Shown here piece by piece: positions 22,497 through 33,100 of a DNA stretch of 64,000 bases; the first letter of the stretch is position 1; each line of letters starts with the position of its first letter. The notes beneath the pieces were generated by a model. That model searched no databases. It saw only the letters and a list, made by a program, of their open reading frames with translations, and had not been told where the DNA came from. The stretch spans positions 62,001-126,000 of the forward strand of contig JBAKBP010004423.1 in NCBI GenBank assembly GCA_037953745.1. Direction: 5' to 3'. Source of the DNA: Lithodes maja. Taxonomy: Eukaryota > Arthropoda > Malacostraca > Decapoda > Lithodidae. The position numbers were made by a program, and so were the translations under genes.

Positions 22497-22607
22497 CTAA
22501 CTCTCTCTCTCTCTCTCTCTCCTCCTCCTTTATTCCATTTACTTCTCATTATCAATTATTTTAATACAGTGACAGACAGCCAGGTGAATGTATTCAAATT
22601 ATGAAGG

Positions 22608-22701
<94 letters not shown>

Positions 22702-23063
22702 GGAAAAAGAGAGGAGACATAACAAATAATACAAGTCTAAGAGAATCTTAATTCAAACATTGACTTTATAGAATGTGGAAAACCCATCCAAACAATAAGC
22801 AATAAAATAGTTTACTCATACTTCTGAATTGTATACTCTCTCTCTCTCTCACCCTCTCCCTCTCTCTCACACACCCTGTGTCTGTCTGTCTGTCTCTGTC
22901 TCTTTCTCCCTCTCTGTCTGTCTGGTCTGGTCTGTCGGTCTCTCTCTCTCTCTCTCTGAGGTCCTTCCTAATTTGAACAAGATCACCTGGCGGTCGTCAC
23001 TGTATTAAAATAGTTGATAATGAGAAGTAAATGGAATAAAGGAAGAGAGAGAGAGAGAGAGGT
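22497..23063. repeat. Inverted arms around GA/CT microsatellites
   Basis: 22500-22635 (ttattccatttacttctcat... to ggacctcagagag) is the reverse complement of about 22938-23062 (ctctgaggtccttcct... to aatggaataaagg), with about 85-90% identity by eye. The left arm abuts a pure GA run at 22613-22698, the right arm a CT run at 22941-22958. This looks like a nested foldback element whose inner edges became microsatellites. Confidence 0.8.
22613..22698. repeat. (GA)n microsatellite
   Basis: About 85 bp of near-perfect GA dinucleotides. Length is likely unstable. Confidence 0.95.
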
Positions 23064-23320
23064 TACTGGTCTATCTCCTGTACTAACAAATTACGTCTGA
23101 TAAGTCTTGGGAAAATGGCAAACCAGTGTTGTTAATCCATGGTCAGTGAGGGCTCTTCGTAAATTAGTGCGTCAGATGGCACAGTTGCGGTAAATAATAT
23201 ATTGTTATGTATTTTGAATATTTTCAGACATTGCTAAATCTGGATAATATGAAGCATTTATTTTAATTTATATTAGGACGGGTGGAGGCATTACCGGTAT
23301 ATTATATTTGGCCTGCTACA

Positions 23321-23537
23321 TTAACCTCTTCTGTACCGGCAACGTCTTTTTAACTAATTTTGATACTATTTGACGATTTTATTCAGTTTCGAAAGGGCCA
23401 TGGAACAGCTATTGATAGGCTTCGAACAATCTCACTTATTCCTTTTTACTACCACAGATCCTCCTTAAATTGCACCAAATCCTCTAAACATAGCTACAAT
23501 AAAATATAAAAGACGTCGCCGGTACAGAAGGGGTTAA
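23321..23537. mobile_element. TTAA-flanked MITE (family 2) inside the hAT element
   Basis: TTAA at 23321-23324 and 23534-23537. The left end cctcttctgtaccggcaacg and inverted right end ccccttctgtaccggcgacg match over about 28 bp. About 210 bp between the TTAA sites. The target and short size suit a piggyBac-type MITE. It adds a nesting level: gypsy, hAT, TTAA MITE. Confidence 0.85.
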
Positions 23538-23590
23538 TGTGGCCCTACAATATTGTACCGTGTCAAATTTGGCCCGCCAGAGCAAATGAG

Positions 23591-24202
23591 TTTGACACCC
23601 CTGATCAAGGGTGCAGTGACCAAGAGTTTGACACCCCTGATCAAGGGTGCAGTGACCAAGAGTTTGACACCCCTGATCTAGGGTGCAGTGACCAAGAGTT
23701 TGACACCCCTGATCAAGGGTGCAGTGACCAAGAGTTTGACACCCCTGATCTAGGGTGCAGTGACCAAGAGTTTGACACCCATGATCAAGGGTGCAGTGAC
23801 CAAGAGTTTGACACCCCTGATCTAGGGTGCAGTGACCAAGAGTTTGACACCCATGATCAAGGGTGCAGTGACCAAGAGTTTGACACCCCTGATCTAGGGT
23901 GCAGTGACTAAGAGTTTGACACCCCTGATCAAGGGTGCAGTGACCAAGAGTTTGACACCCCTGATCTAGGGTGCAGTGACTAAGAGTTTGACACCCCTGA
24001 TCAAGGGTGCAGTGACCAAGAGTTTGACACACCTGATCTAGGGTGCAGTGACCAAGAGTTTGACACCCCTGATCAAGGGTGCAGTGACCAAGAGTTTGAC
24101 ACCCCTGATCAAGGGTGCAGTGACCAAGAGTTTGACACCCCTGATCTAGGGTGCAGTGACTAAGAGTTTGACACCCCTGATCTAGGGTGCAGTGACCAAG
24201 AG
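23591..24202. repeat. 36-bp minisatellite, 17 units, built from the hAT/gypsy junction
   Basis: Seventeen units of exactly 36 bp. Each unit is tttgacacccctg (the hAT right end), then atcaaggg or atctaggg (the target duplication), then tgcagtgaccaagag (the first 15 bp of the gypsy LTR). After the last unit the LTR continues as agtgtatgtagg. The triplet gag occurs at both edges of the unit and probably served as the slippage or misalignment point. Variants are aag/tag in the target part, cc/ca/ac in the hAT part and a few gacc/gact. Because 36 is divisible by three, long reading frames appear on both strands; they are not genes. Confidence 0.95.
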
Positions 24203-27200
24203 AGTGTATGTAGGCGAGCTAGACGAACAATGCTAGTTGTGTGTGAGAACGGCGTGTCCCTCTGAAGTCTACAGACGGGGAAACTACGAGCCATACGGTT
24301 GGTCAGATCTCTCTCACGGATCCTACTCCTCCTCCTCTCCCCAAATTAAGTGTTTCTGTGTTACTATACTTTGGGATTATTGTGAAGGTTTTATAAGGTA
24401 TGTTAGTGTTCAAATTGAAGTAATTTTAGAGGCCTTTTTCGGACTCTCCTTCCCATAACTTTTACCTCGCGTTGAGAGAACAATACACATTCTCTATGTA
24501 AGGTTACTATATCTATAACAATCTGGATATAACCCATTTATATTCCACATAAATGTTATATATATGATTTACCTAGTATTTATACCCATACACCATACGT
24601 AATTACCCGTGAACACTATCAGATCTTATTCATTGTGTTATTATTTTGCTGGGTACGTAACCGCATCGTAAAGTGTTCAAAGGGAGCGTAATTTGTATTT
24701 GTTCATAACTCTATCTTATATATAAATATTTATTTTATATTTAATTTAGAATCACAATCATCTGTCTATCTATCTATCTATATGCTCATGCCCAATCCCC
24801 ACTTTTCCTATTTTGTTATTTCTATAATTTCAATTATAATTCCTTTTATTCTCTTCCCCGTATAGTTTAAACTCTGTGCGTTGAGTATTTTATGCTTTCT
24901 TTTTGTCTGCTTTTATTTTACATCAAGACCTGTGCATTTATAATCAACTTCTTAATTCGGTCAACCACGTTATACGGTTAATATTACTTTAACATCAGTT
25001 CGGGAATTTATATTCTACCGTAAGGTGTTCCCAGCCTATATATTATGCTATTGTGATTCACTACTATAGTTCTGTGAAGTCATTTTATTTTATATTCCCA
25101 GCCTATATATTCTGGCTATTGTGATTCACTACTATAGTTCTGTGAAGTAATTTTATTTGATATTCCCAGCCTATATATTCTGGCTATTGTGATTCACTAC
25201 TATAGTTCTGTGAAGTCATTTTATTTTATATTCCCAGCCTATATATTCTGGCTATTGTGATTCACTACTATAGTTCTGTGAAGTCATTTTATTTTATATT
25301 CCCAGCCTATATATTATGCTATTGTGATTCACTACTATAGTTCTGTGAAGTCATTTTATTTTATATTCCCAGCCTATATATTATGCTATTGTGATTCACT
25401 ACTATAGTTCTGTGAAGTCATTTTATTTTATATTCCCAGCCTATATATTATGCTATTGTGATTCACTACTATAGTTCTGTGAAGTCATTTTATTTTATAT
25501 TCCCAGCCTATATATTATGCTATTGTGATTCACTACTATAGTTCTGTGAAGTCATTTTATTTTATATTCCCAGCCTATATATTATGCTATTGTGATTCAC
25601 TACTATAGTTCTGTGAAGTCATTTTATTTTATATTCCCAGCCTATATATTCTGGCTATTGTGATTCACTACTATAGTTCTGTGAAGTCATTTTATTTTAT
25701 ATTCCCAGCCTATATATTATGCTATTGTGATTCACTACTATAGTTCTGTGAAGTCATTTTATTTTATATTCCCAGCCTATATATTCTGGCTATTGTGATT
25801 CACTACTATAGTTCTGTGAAGTCATTTTATTTTATATTCCCAGCCTATATATTATGCTATTGTGATTCACTACTATAGTTCTGTGAAGTCATTTTATTTT
25901 ATATTCCCAGCCTATATAGTCTGGCTATTGTGATTCACTACTATAGTTCTGTGAAGTCATTTTATTTTATATTCCCAGCCTATATATTCTGGCTATTGTG
26001 ATTCACTACTATAGTTCTGTGAAGTCATTTTATTTTATATTCCCAGCCTATATATTATGCTATTGTGATTCACTACTATAGTTCTGTGAAGTCATTTTAT
26101 TTTATATTCCCAGCCTATATATTCTGGCTATTGTGATTCACTACTATAGTTCTGTGAAGTCATTTTATTTTATATTCCCAGCCTATATATTCTGGCTATT
26201 GTGATTCACTACTATAGTTCTGTGAAGTCATTTTATTTTATATTCCCAGCCTATATATTATGCTATTGTGATTCACTACTATAGTTCTGTGAAGTCATTT
26301 TATTTTATATTCCCAGCCTATATATTATGCTATTGTGATTCACTACTATAGTTCTGTGAAGTCATTTTATTTTATATTCCCAGCCTATATATTATGCTAT
26401 TGTGATTCACTACTATAGTTCTGTGAAGTCATTTTATTTTATATTCCCAGCCTATATATTATGCTATTGTGATTCACTACTATAGTTCTGTGAAGTCATT
26501 TTATTTTATATTCCCAGCCTATATATTATGCTATTGTGATTCACTACTATAGTTCTGTGAAGTCATTTTATTTTATATTCCCAGCCTATATATTCTGGCT
26601 ATTGTGATTCACTACTATAGTTCTGTGAAGTCATTTTATTTTATATTCCCAGCCTATATATTATGCTATTGTGATTCACTACTATAGTTCTGTGAAGTCA
26701 TTTTATTTTATATTCCCAGCCTATATATTCTGGCTATTGTGATTCACTACTATAGTTTTGTGAAGTCATTTTATTTTATATTCCCAGCCTATATATTATG
26801 CTATTGTGATTCACTACTATAGTTCTGTGAAGTCATTTTATTATATATTCCCAGCCTATATAGTCTGGCTATTGTGATTCACTACTATAGTTCTGTGAAG
26901 TCATTTTATTTTATATTCCCAGCCTATATATTCTGGCTATTGTGATTCACTACTATAGTTCTGTGAAGTAATTTTATTTTATATTCCCAGCCTATATATT
27001 GTGCTATTGTGATTCACTACTATAGTTCTGTGAAGTCATTTTATTTTATATTCCCAGCCTATATATTCTGGCTATTGTGATTCACTACTATAGTTCTGTG
27101 AAGTCATTTTATTTTATATTCCCAGCCTATATATTCTGGCCATTGTGATTCACTACTATAGTTCTGTGAAGTCATTTTATTTTATATTCCCAGCCTATAT

Positions 27201-28219
27201 ATTATGCTATTGTGATTCACTACTATAGTTCTGTGAAGTCATTTTATTTTATATTCCCAGCCTATATATTCTGGCTATTGTGATTCACTACTATAGTTCT
27301 GTGAAGTCATTTTATTTTATATTCCCAGCCTATATATTATGCTATTGTGATTCACTACTATAGTTCTGTGAAGTCATTTTATTTTATATTCCCAGCCTAT
27401 ATATTATGCTATTGTGATTCACTACTATAGTTCTGTGAAGTCATTTTATTTTATATTCCCAGCCTATATATTCTGGCTATTGTGATTCACTACTATAGTT
27501 CTGTGAAGTCATTTTATTTTATATTCCCAGCCTATATATTATGCTATTGTGATTCACTACTATAGTTCTGTGAAGTAATTTTATTTTATATTCCCAGCCT
27601 ATATATTCTGGCTATTGTGATTCACTACTATAGTTCTGTGAAGTCATTTTATTTTATATTCCCAGCCTATATATTCTGGCTATTGTGATTCACTACTATA
27701 GTTCTGTGAAGTCATTTTATTTGATATTCCCAGCCTATATATTATGCTATTGTGATTCACTACTATAGTTCTGTGAAGTCATTTTATTTGATATTCCCAG
27801 CCTATATATTATGCTATTGTGATTCACTACTATAGTTCTGTGAAGTCATTTTATTTTATATTCCCAGCCTATATATTCTGGCTATTGTGATTCACTACTA
27901 TAGTTCTGTGAAGTCATTTTATTTTATATTCCCAGCCTATATATTCTGGCTATTGTGATTCACTACTATAGTTCTGTGAAGTAATTTTATTTTATATTCC
28001 CAGCCTATATATTATGCTATTGTGATTCACTACTATAGTTCTGTGAAGTCATTTTATTTTATATTCCCAGCCTATATATTCTGGCTATCTTGATTCACTA
28101 CCATAGTCTTGTGATTTCATTTTATTTTGTATTCCCAGTTTATATATTCTGGCTATTGTGATTCACTACTAAAGTTCTGTGAAGTCATTTTATTTCATTA
28201 TTCGTTCCGCCACTTATGT
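24188..28219 (+). repeat. Gypsy LTR1 (about 4.0 kb)
   Basis: Starts tgcagtgaccaagag (its last copy in the 36-bp array is at 24188) and ends near cgttccgcca. A primer-binding-site candidate tggcgatcc starts at 28220. The boundaries are inferred from the polypurine tract before and the candidate binding site after; every LTR here is flanked by gypsy sequence, so flank comparison cannot fix them. The LTR holds a unique 5' part (24188-25029), a 47-unit minisatellite and a short tail. A 24-bp tatc run with RTE-tail-like sequence lies at about 24764-24812. Confidence 0.7.
25030..28200. repeat. 67/68-bp minisatellite in LTR1, 47 units
   Basis: The unit starts cccagcctatatatt. Type A (67 bp) continues atgct, type B (68 bp) continues ctggct. 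Order from 25030: A BBB AAAAA B A B A B B A BB AAAAA B A B A B B A BB A B AA B A BB AA BB A, then two diverged end units. Units 5-18 (25301-26244) and 19-32 (26245-27188) have the same type order, including the rare tatatagtctgg variant at the same place, so 944 bp were duplicated as a block. The last two units (cttgattcactacc..., ctactaaag...) are diverged and conserved in all four LTRs. Confidence 0.95.
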
Positions 28220-28237
28220 TGGCGATCCCCATTATAT
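28220..28237 (+). promoter_or_regulatory. Candidate primer-binding site, copy 1
   Basis: tggcgatcc follows the LTR end by a few bases. A retrotransposon binding site starts TGG and is complementary to a tRNA 3' end; the first nine bases would suit a tRNA ending ...GGATCGCCA (some arthropod tRNA-Arg, from memory). The match does not clearly extend beyond that. Equivalent sites lie at 39172, 49444 and 63419. Confidence 0.45.
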
Positions 28238-29195
28238 TTTCCAGTTCTGTGAGTTTCCATTCATAATTACTGTGTTCTAACCTCTTTTGGTTAATTTTAT
28301 TCACTGCACATTCTGTGAATTTGAGTTCCCACAGTGCTATCATATTTAGCAACGACTTCGGCTAACTTTTATTTTTCGTATACTTGATGTATATTTATTC
28401 ACCATTCTGATATTGTAATTTAAATCCAATTTATCTTTCCCTATAACTCGGACTAAAGACAAATTTGTATATCTCCATCCTAGTCGTATAGTTCCATATT
28501 CAGTTGGTTTATTTATCCGCCCTCTCAGTACACTTGACTTAAACCCCTAGGCGGGGTATCTTTGATGTTTACCTGTGCGGCTGATACCTCGCACTAACTC
28601 TGCCGCGCTTCACTCTCAGTATCCAAGGTCGCATTAACCTTGTTTACTATTGTTTTGTCTGAACCTCTCTTTGAATAGTTTATTGTTTATATTATATTGT
28701 CATTGTCATTTATGATTTATATTATGAATCATTGCCATTTCAATTTGATGTTATGTTGTGACACCATGAATGTTGAATTATGAACTCTGTGTGTCCAGGC
28801 ATTTTAGCTCGACCGTCCTTTGATTTCGGCCCTGTCACTCCTTGAAATCTGGGGGAGGCACTCGCTGCAGGCAGTTATGCCTTTTGTCTCCCTCATTCAC
28901 ATAGAAGAAAAAAAATCTCAACATATTTTAGTCACCAAACTTACCATTGGACTTAGAGTTATATAACTAAGATCCGGATTGTTTTGTGCTATGTACCCTA
29001 GCTATATATGAAATATAACTTGTGTGCCTAATTTGGTGTATTCATTGTCTTTGGTGGAGATTGAGTGAACTATGTAATAGTTATATCAATGCTAGTTATG
29101 ATCCTGTCGAACAGTATCACATTCTGAGTTACCTTCATAGGGCTTATAAGAACATATTCCTAAAACGTGCTGGATTACAGCATCGCATAACACTG
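28238..29195. other. Gypsy copy 1 leader
   Basis: Non-coding leader between LTR1 and gag. It contains a near-palindromic stretch around 28945-28990 (tagagttatataactaagatcc) that is rearranged in copy 2. No gene. Confidence 0.6.
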
Positions 29196-29969
29196 ATGGC
29201 AGTGGTGTCTCCATACGACATAGCAGCTTTGATTTCCAAAATTCATGTTTTTATTACTCAATCAACCCCAAATACAAGAGTCATCATGGCTGGTAAATCG
29301 CTTGACATTATTTCTTTCAAGCAAGAGGATTATGATATCAATACGTATCTTGAAATTGTGAAACCTGTCCTAGATATTATATTCAGAGAGGATGAGAATG
29401 CAAAGATGCACACAGTAGTTATGAAATTAGGCAAGCATGCGGCTCTCGTATCCGGGTATGGGCGTGACAATCCTCAGTTGACCTGGGCACAGTTTGAGAG
29501 TTATACGAAGGTAGCTATTAACCCATCGTTGGGTAAGACGATAGCAGACCGACATTTTCATGATGTCAAGTATACAGGGAATCTAGAAAACACAATCAGT
29601 CAATTGAATCAGCTGGCCGTGACAGCATTCCCCCAGAATACTGCTGCTCAACGGAAAGAGAGTGTGTTTAGTGCACTACTGAGGATATTACCTACTACAG
29701 TATCAGATTACTTTGCTGTAGCAGAACCTACGGGTTACGAAGCAGACATGCCAATAATTCGGCGTATCTTGGCTTTGAGGAAAACAAAGGAACATGATAA
29801 GATCGCCGTCATCAGCCGAGCCACCACTCACCCTCACCCTTCTGCAACATTTTCGGGTAGCCCTGCAGTGCCCCGTCAAAGTGACAAGATAGAGGAATGG
29901 GCCCGAATCCGCCCCTCTGACTGGAAGCCATCCACTTCCAACTGTCCTCTAGTAGCTCTAAAAAGGTAA
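29196..29969 (+). CDS. gag: Gypsy Gag-like protein, copy 1
   Basis: 257 codons from the ATG at 29196 (MAVVSPYDIA). A second ATG at 29286 (MAGKSLDII) starts the only frame left in copy 2, and an upstream extension to 29022 looks non-genic. The protein is soluble and mixed-charge, with INTYLEIVKPVLDI near the start, a central helical region (LENTISQLNQL) and a Pro/His-rich end. Its place between LTR and protease marks it as Gag, which packages the RNA. No CCHC zinc knuckle is readable; the following 200 bp are acidic (HEEEENQDTPE) in another frame and may be its lost C-terminus. It is the only unbroken frame in the element and is nearly identical in the three copies. Confidence 0.7.
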   Translation: MAVVSPYDIAALISKIHVFITQSTPNTRVIMAGKSLDIISFKQEDYDINTYLEIVKPVLDIIFREDENAKMHTVVMKLGKHAALVSGYGRDNPQLTWAQFESYTKVAINPSLGKTIADRHFHDVKYTGNLENTISQLNQLAVTAFPQNTAAQRKESVFSALLRILPTTVSDYFAVAEPTGYEADMPIIRRILALRKTKEHDKIAVISRATTHPHPSATFSGSPAVPRQSDKIEEWARIRPSDWKPSTSNCPLVALKR

Positions 29970-30180
29970 TTTTTTTAATTAACCAAGCGTCGGTTTAGAA
30001 TGCCTACCCTTTGGGCTCAGATTTCATGGGTTAAACCACGATGTGTTGCTACAATAAATGACGATGAAACTGCAGGGATCGAAGAGCATGAAGAAGAAGA
30101 AAACCAGGACACACCTGAGGTAATACAGGACACTATCGAGATTCAGGATGACCTGGATTCTTAAACTGCCCCCGTCCTCA

Positions 30181-33100
30181 GATCGTCAAGCTGGCGGGGG
30201 CTCAGGATGGGACAGACACAGTAAAACTTCCCATTTATAATCATCTCACTCTGAATGGGGTGAAAGTCCGACTTCTAATTGAGCTTCCCGTTCATGTCTC
30301 CTCTTCTTTCTTCCAACAACATCACAATCTGTTGGTCCTCTTCAGACCTGCACCATAGTTCTAATAGACGCCAATGATGGCATCATTCCTAACTGTGGAG
30401 AAACTGTGCCACTTTATGTTATCACCCCTCTTCCTGATCACAGGGCACATCAGTCTTTCATGATATATTCCCCCCCAAGAGACCAAATACGATGGATATT
30501 TGGGTCTCGACTTGCTCACATCCCTTCATGCATCCATTGACTGTCAGCAAAACACTTTAAAATTTGCCCCTCTTGGAAAAAAACAAAAACAAACAAAAAC
30601 AATCTGACGGCACTCCAGCCATCCAATCCCTACTTAATGTGAAACCTGAACTAAATTTTCATAACAATCAGGAGAAATCACGCAAACCAGCCATCTGCAC
30701 CACAAAAATTACCCAAACTATCACATCCAAAGCAGTAACTCTTCCCCCTCATCATGAACAATGGGTATCTATCCTCCCGACGTTACCTGGTGACGTCATA
30801 ATCACCCCGAACCTCCAAAGTCCTTTCCACAGAGATTGCCTGACCGCTCCAGCCATTATCCCTAACCAACTAAATTGCATTAAAATTGCTAACATCTCTG
30901 ATCAACCTATCACGTTACCAAAAGATTAGCCATTGAAGAGCTAGAAACGCATGCAGAAGAACTATCCCTCCCAAATGATAGTGAAACCTCTCCACCTTTC
31001 AAACTACCTGACATTCCTTCCCACTTAACTTCTCAACAACAAACTGAAGGCGGGTGCCCAACTCCGAAAGGAGTTGAAATAGGGGAGCTATCCCTCCGCC
31101 AAAGGCGGCTTTCTAGGGCCTTTCCTAGCTGATGCCGAGAGGATTGGGTTCTAGTCATGTGGTGATGGGCTGGTCTATCAGAGTGAGAGCTGAGTGATCT
31201 CTGCCATACCCATAGCTTACTCTGACTGTTCCTCTTACATATATATCTTCTAGATCTCAAGTGACGGCATCTTTTCCGTGGATCGACCTCCCTACTGCCA
31301 ACCTAAAAGTTGGCAGATTGGGAGCCAAAGCGTCACATTTTTCCCTTGCCCCTCAACTTTCCCTTCATAATTGCTGAGGGGCACAGGGCCTTGGGTGGGG
31401 CTTTGGTTTCCCGGGTGTTTCCGCGCCCTCCTCAGCTCCCTGCCTTAGAGTGGCTTCGGTCACCCGTGCTTTGTTAGTGGTAAGCAGGGAGGGTTTTGTG
31501 GGGGCGCTGTTTGGCCTTGGCCTTGCTCGGGACCTTGGGGCTGTTCGGCCAGGCAGCCTGGGGAACAACAACAACAACAACAACAACAAACTGACTTACG
31601 TGACTTGATGACTTCCTTCCAATACATCTTCGCCACATCCAACCAAGCCGTCGGGAAAACCAACGTACTTCACCACCCAATCCATACTGTTGGACAACCA
31701 ATTAAACAACCTATTCCCAAGAAGAATCCAATCCAGAGAGAACAAGAGGAATTTCAAGTGAAGGACATGTTAGCAACAGGAGTAGGTAAACCCTCCACTA
31801 GTCCGTGGTCCTCTCCTGTGATATTAGAGAGAAAAAAAGATTGATCTACTAGATTCTGCATAGATTACGGACAACTTAATGACGTCACTATCAAAGACGC
31901 AACTCCACTACCTCGCATCGACGATTCTCTAGATTCCCTACTAAGTGCAAAGTGGTTCACCACCCTTGATTTGCAAGCTGGATATTGGCAAGTACCCGTA
32001 CTTCCGGAACACCAACAGAAAACGGCATTAGCTACCAGCCAGGGGAGACTATATGAGTTTACCGTACTGCCTATTGGCCTCTGTAACGGTCCTGCCACCT
32101 TTTCTAGACTCATGGAATCCGTATTGCAAGGATTAACCTGGGAAACTTGTTTAGCATACTTAGATGACATCATTGTTTTTGGTAAAACCTGGGCTGAACA
32201 TCTCCAATGACTCCGCCAAGTATTTCAATGGATTCGAGATGCCAAATTAAAATTCAAGCCTTCTAAATGCACCTTAGCACAGAAAGAAGTTCCATTCGTA
32301 GGCCACATCGTCTCTGAAGAAGGAATCGCCCCAGACCCAGAAAAATTACAAGCCATCAGTGCAATAATCCCCCCCCACCCCACCACCAACGTTAAAGGAG
32401 TCCAAGCATTTCTTGGATTAGCGTCATAATATCATCGCTTTGTAAAGAATGTTGCCACCATCGCCAAACCTCTCCACGATTTAACTAAGAAAGAAGAACC
32501 ATTTCTGTGGACCACCCAACGCCTTCAAGCCTTCAACTCCCTGAAAGATCCATTAATTGCCTCTCCATTTGTCTCCTTTCCTGATTATGCCAAACCATTC
32601 CGTCTCTACACCAATGTTTCAATTCGGTATTGGAGCAGTTCTGGGTCAAACCAGAGATGGGCGCGAACATATTATCGCGTGCACCAGCAGAACTCTAAAT
32701 CCAGCTGAAATAAACTATCCTATCACGAAGAGAGAATGTTTGGGAATAATTTGGGCCCTTGCAACATTTCAAAGCCTACCTAGCAGGTGTCAAAGTTACT
32801 GTGAATACAGATCACCACGCCCTCCAATGGTTTCGCAAATCTGAAACTAAGAACGCTCTAACCGTCAGATGGCGTGAATCTCTAGAAGAGTTTGACTTTG
32901 AAATAGCCTACAGGCCTGGGAAGTTACATACAAATGCGGATGCCCTATCCAGACTTCCCCTAGATTCAACCATAATTACGACCACCACAGAAAGTGATAA
33001 CCAAACCATTCTAGCCATTCACCATCAAGATTCAGCGGATCAAGATCAGCAATACCTCCTGCAACAATTTCATCGACAACAAAAACCAGACTGGATACCT

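Larger units (their letters stand above)
22138..23603. mobile_element. Non-autonomous hAT element at the gypsy LTR junction
   Basis: The left end caggggtatcaaacatgagg (22138) and inverted right end caggggtgtcaaactcat (ending 23603) are typical hAT termini. The 8-bp target duplication is atctaggg (22130-22137) and atcaaggg (23604-23611, one mismatch). The empty site in copies 2-4 reads gaggtatttagggtgcagtg. There is no transposase. The interior holds GA/CT microsatellites, a pair of inverted arms and a TTAA MITE. The target duplication straddles the boundary of internal region and LTR. Confidence 0.9.

Noticed and set aside
23484..24032. Long reading frames on both strands over the 36-bp repeat
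   Set aside because: The period is a multiple of three, so any frame free of stops stays open. They encode only a 12-residue repeat and start or end outside it without gene signals.
23591..24202. Regular repeats as a CRISPR array
   Set aside because: The units are contiguous with no unique spacers, and the genome is eukaryotic.
25030..28200. 67/68-bp repeat as a CRISPR array or centromeric satellite
   Set aside because: No spacers; the array sits at the same place in four LTRs, so it belongs to the gypsy element. A link to centromere satellites cannot be judged here.
29022..29195. N-terminal extension of Gag copy 1 from the ATG at 29022
   Set aside because: The extension is closed by a stop in copy 3 and out of frame in copy 2, and its composition (MCLIWCIHCLWW) is unlike a coding start.
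31033..31701. Minus-strand frames with Cys or Val runs over the (AAC)n tail
   Set aside because: Translations of the AAC microsatellite and retroposon in antisense.
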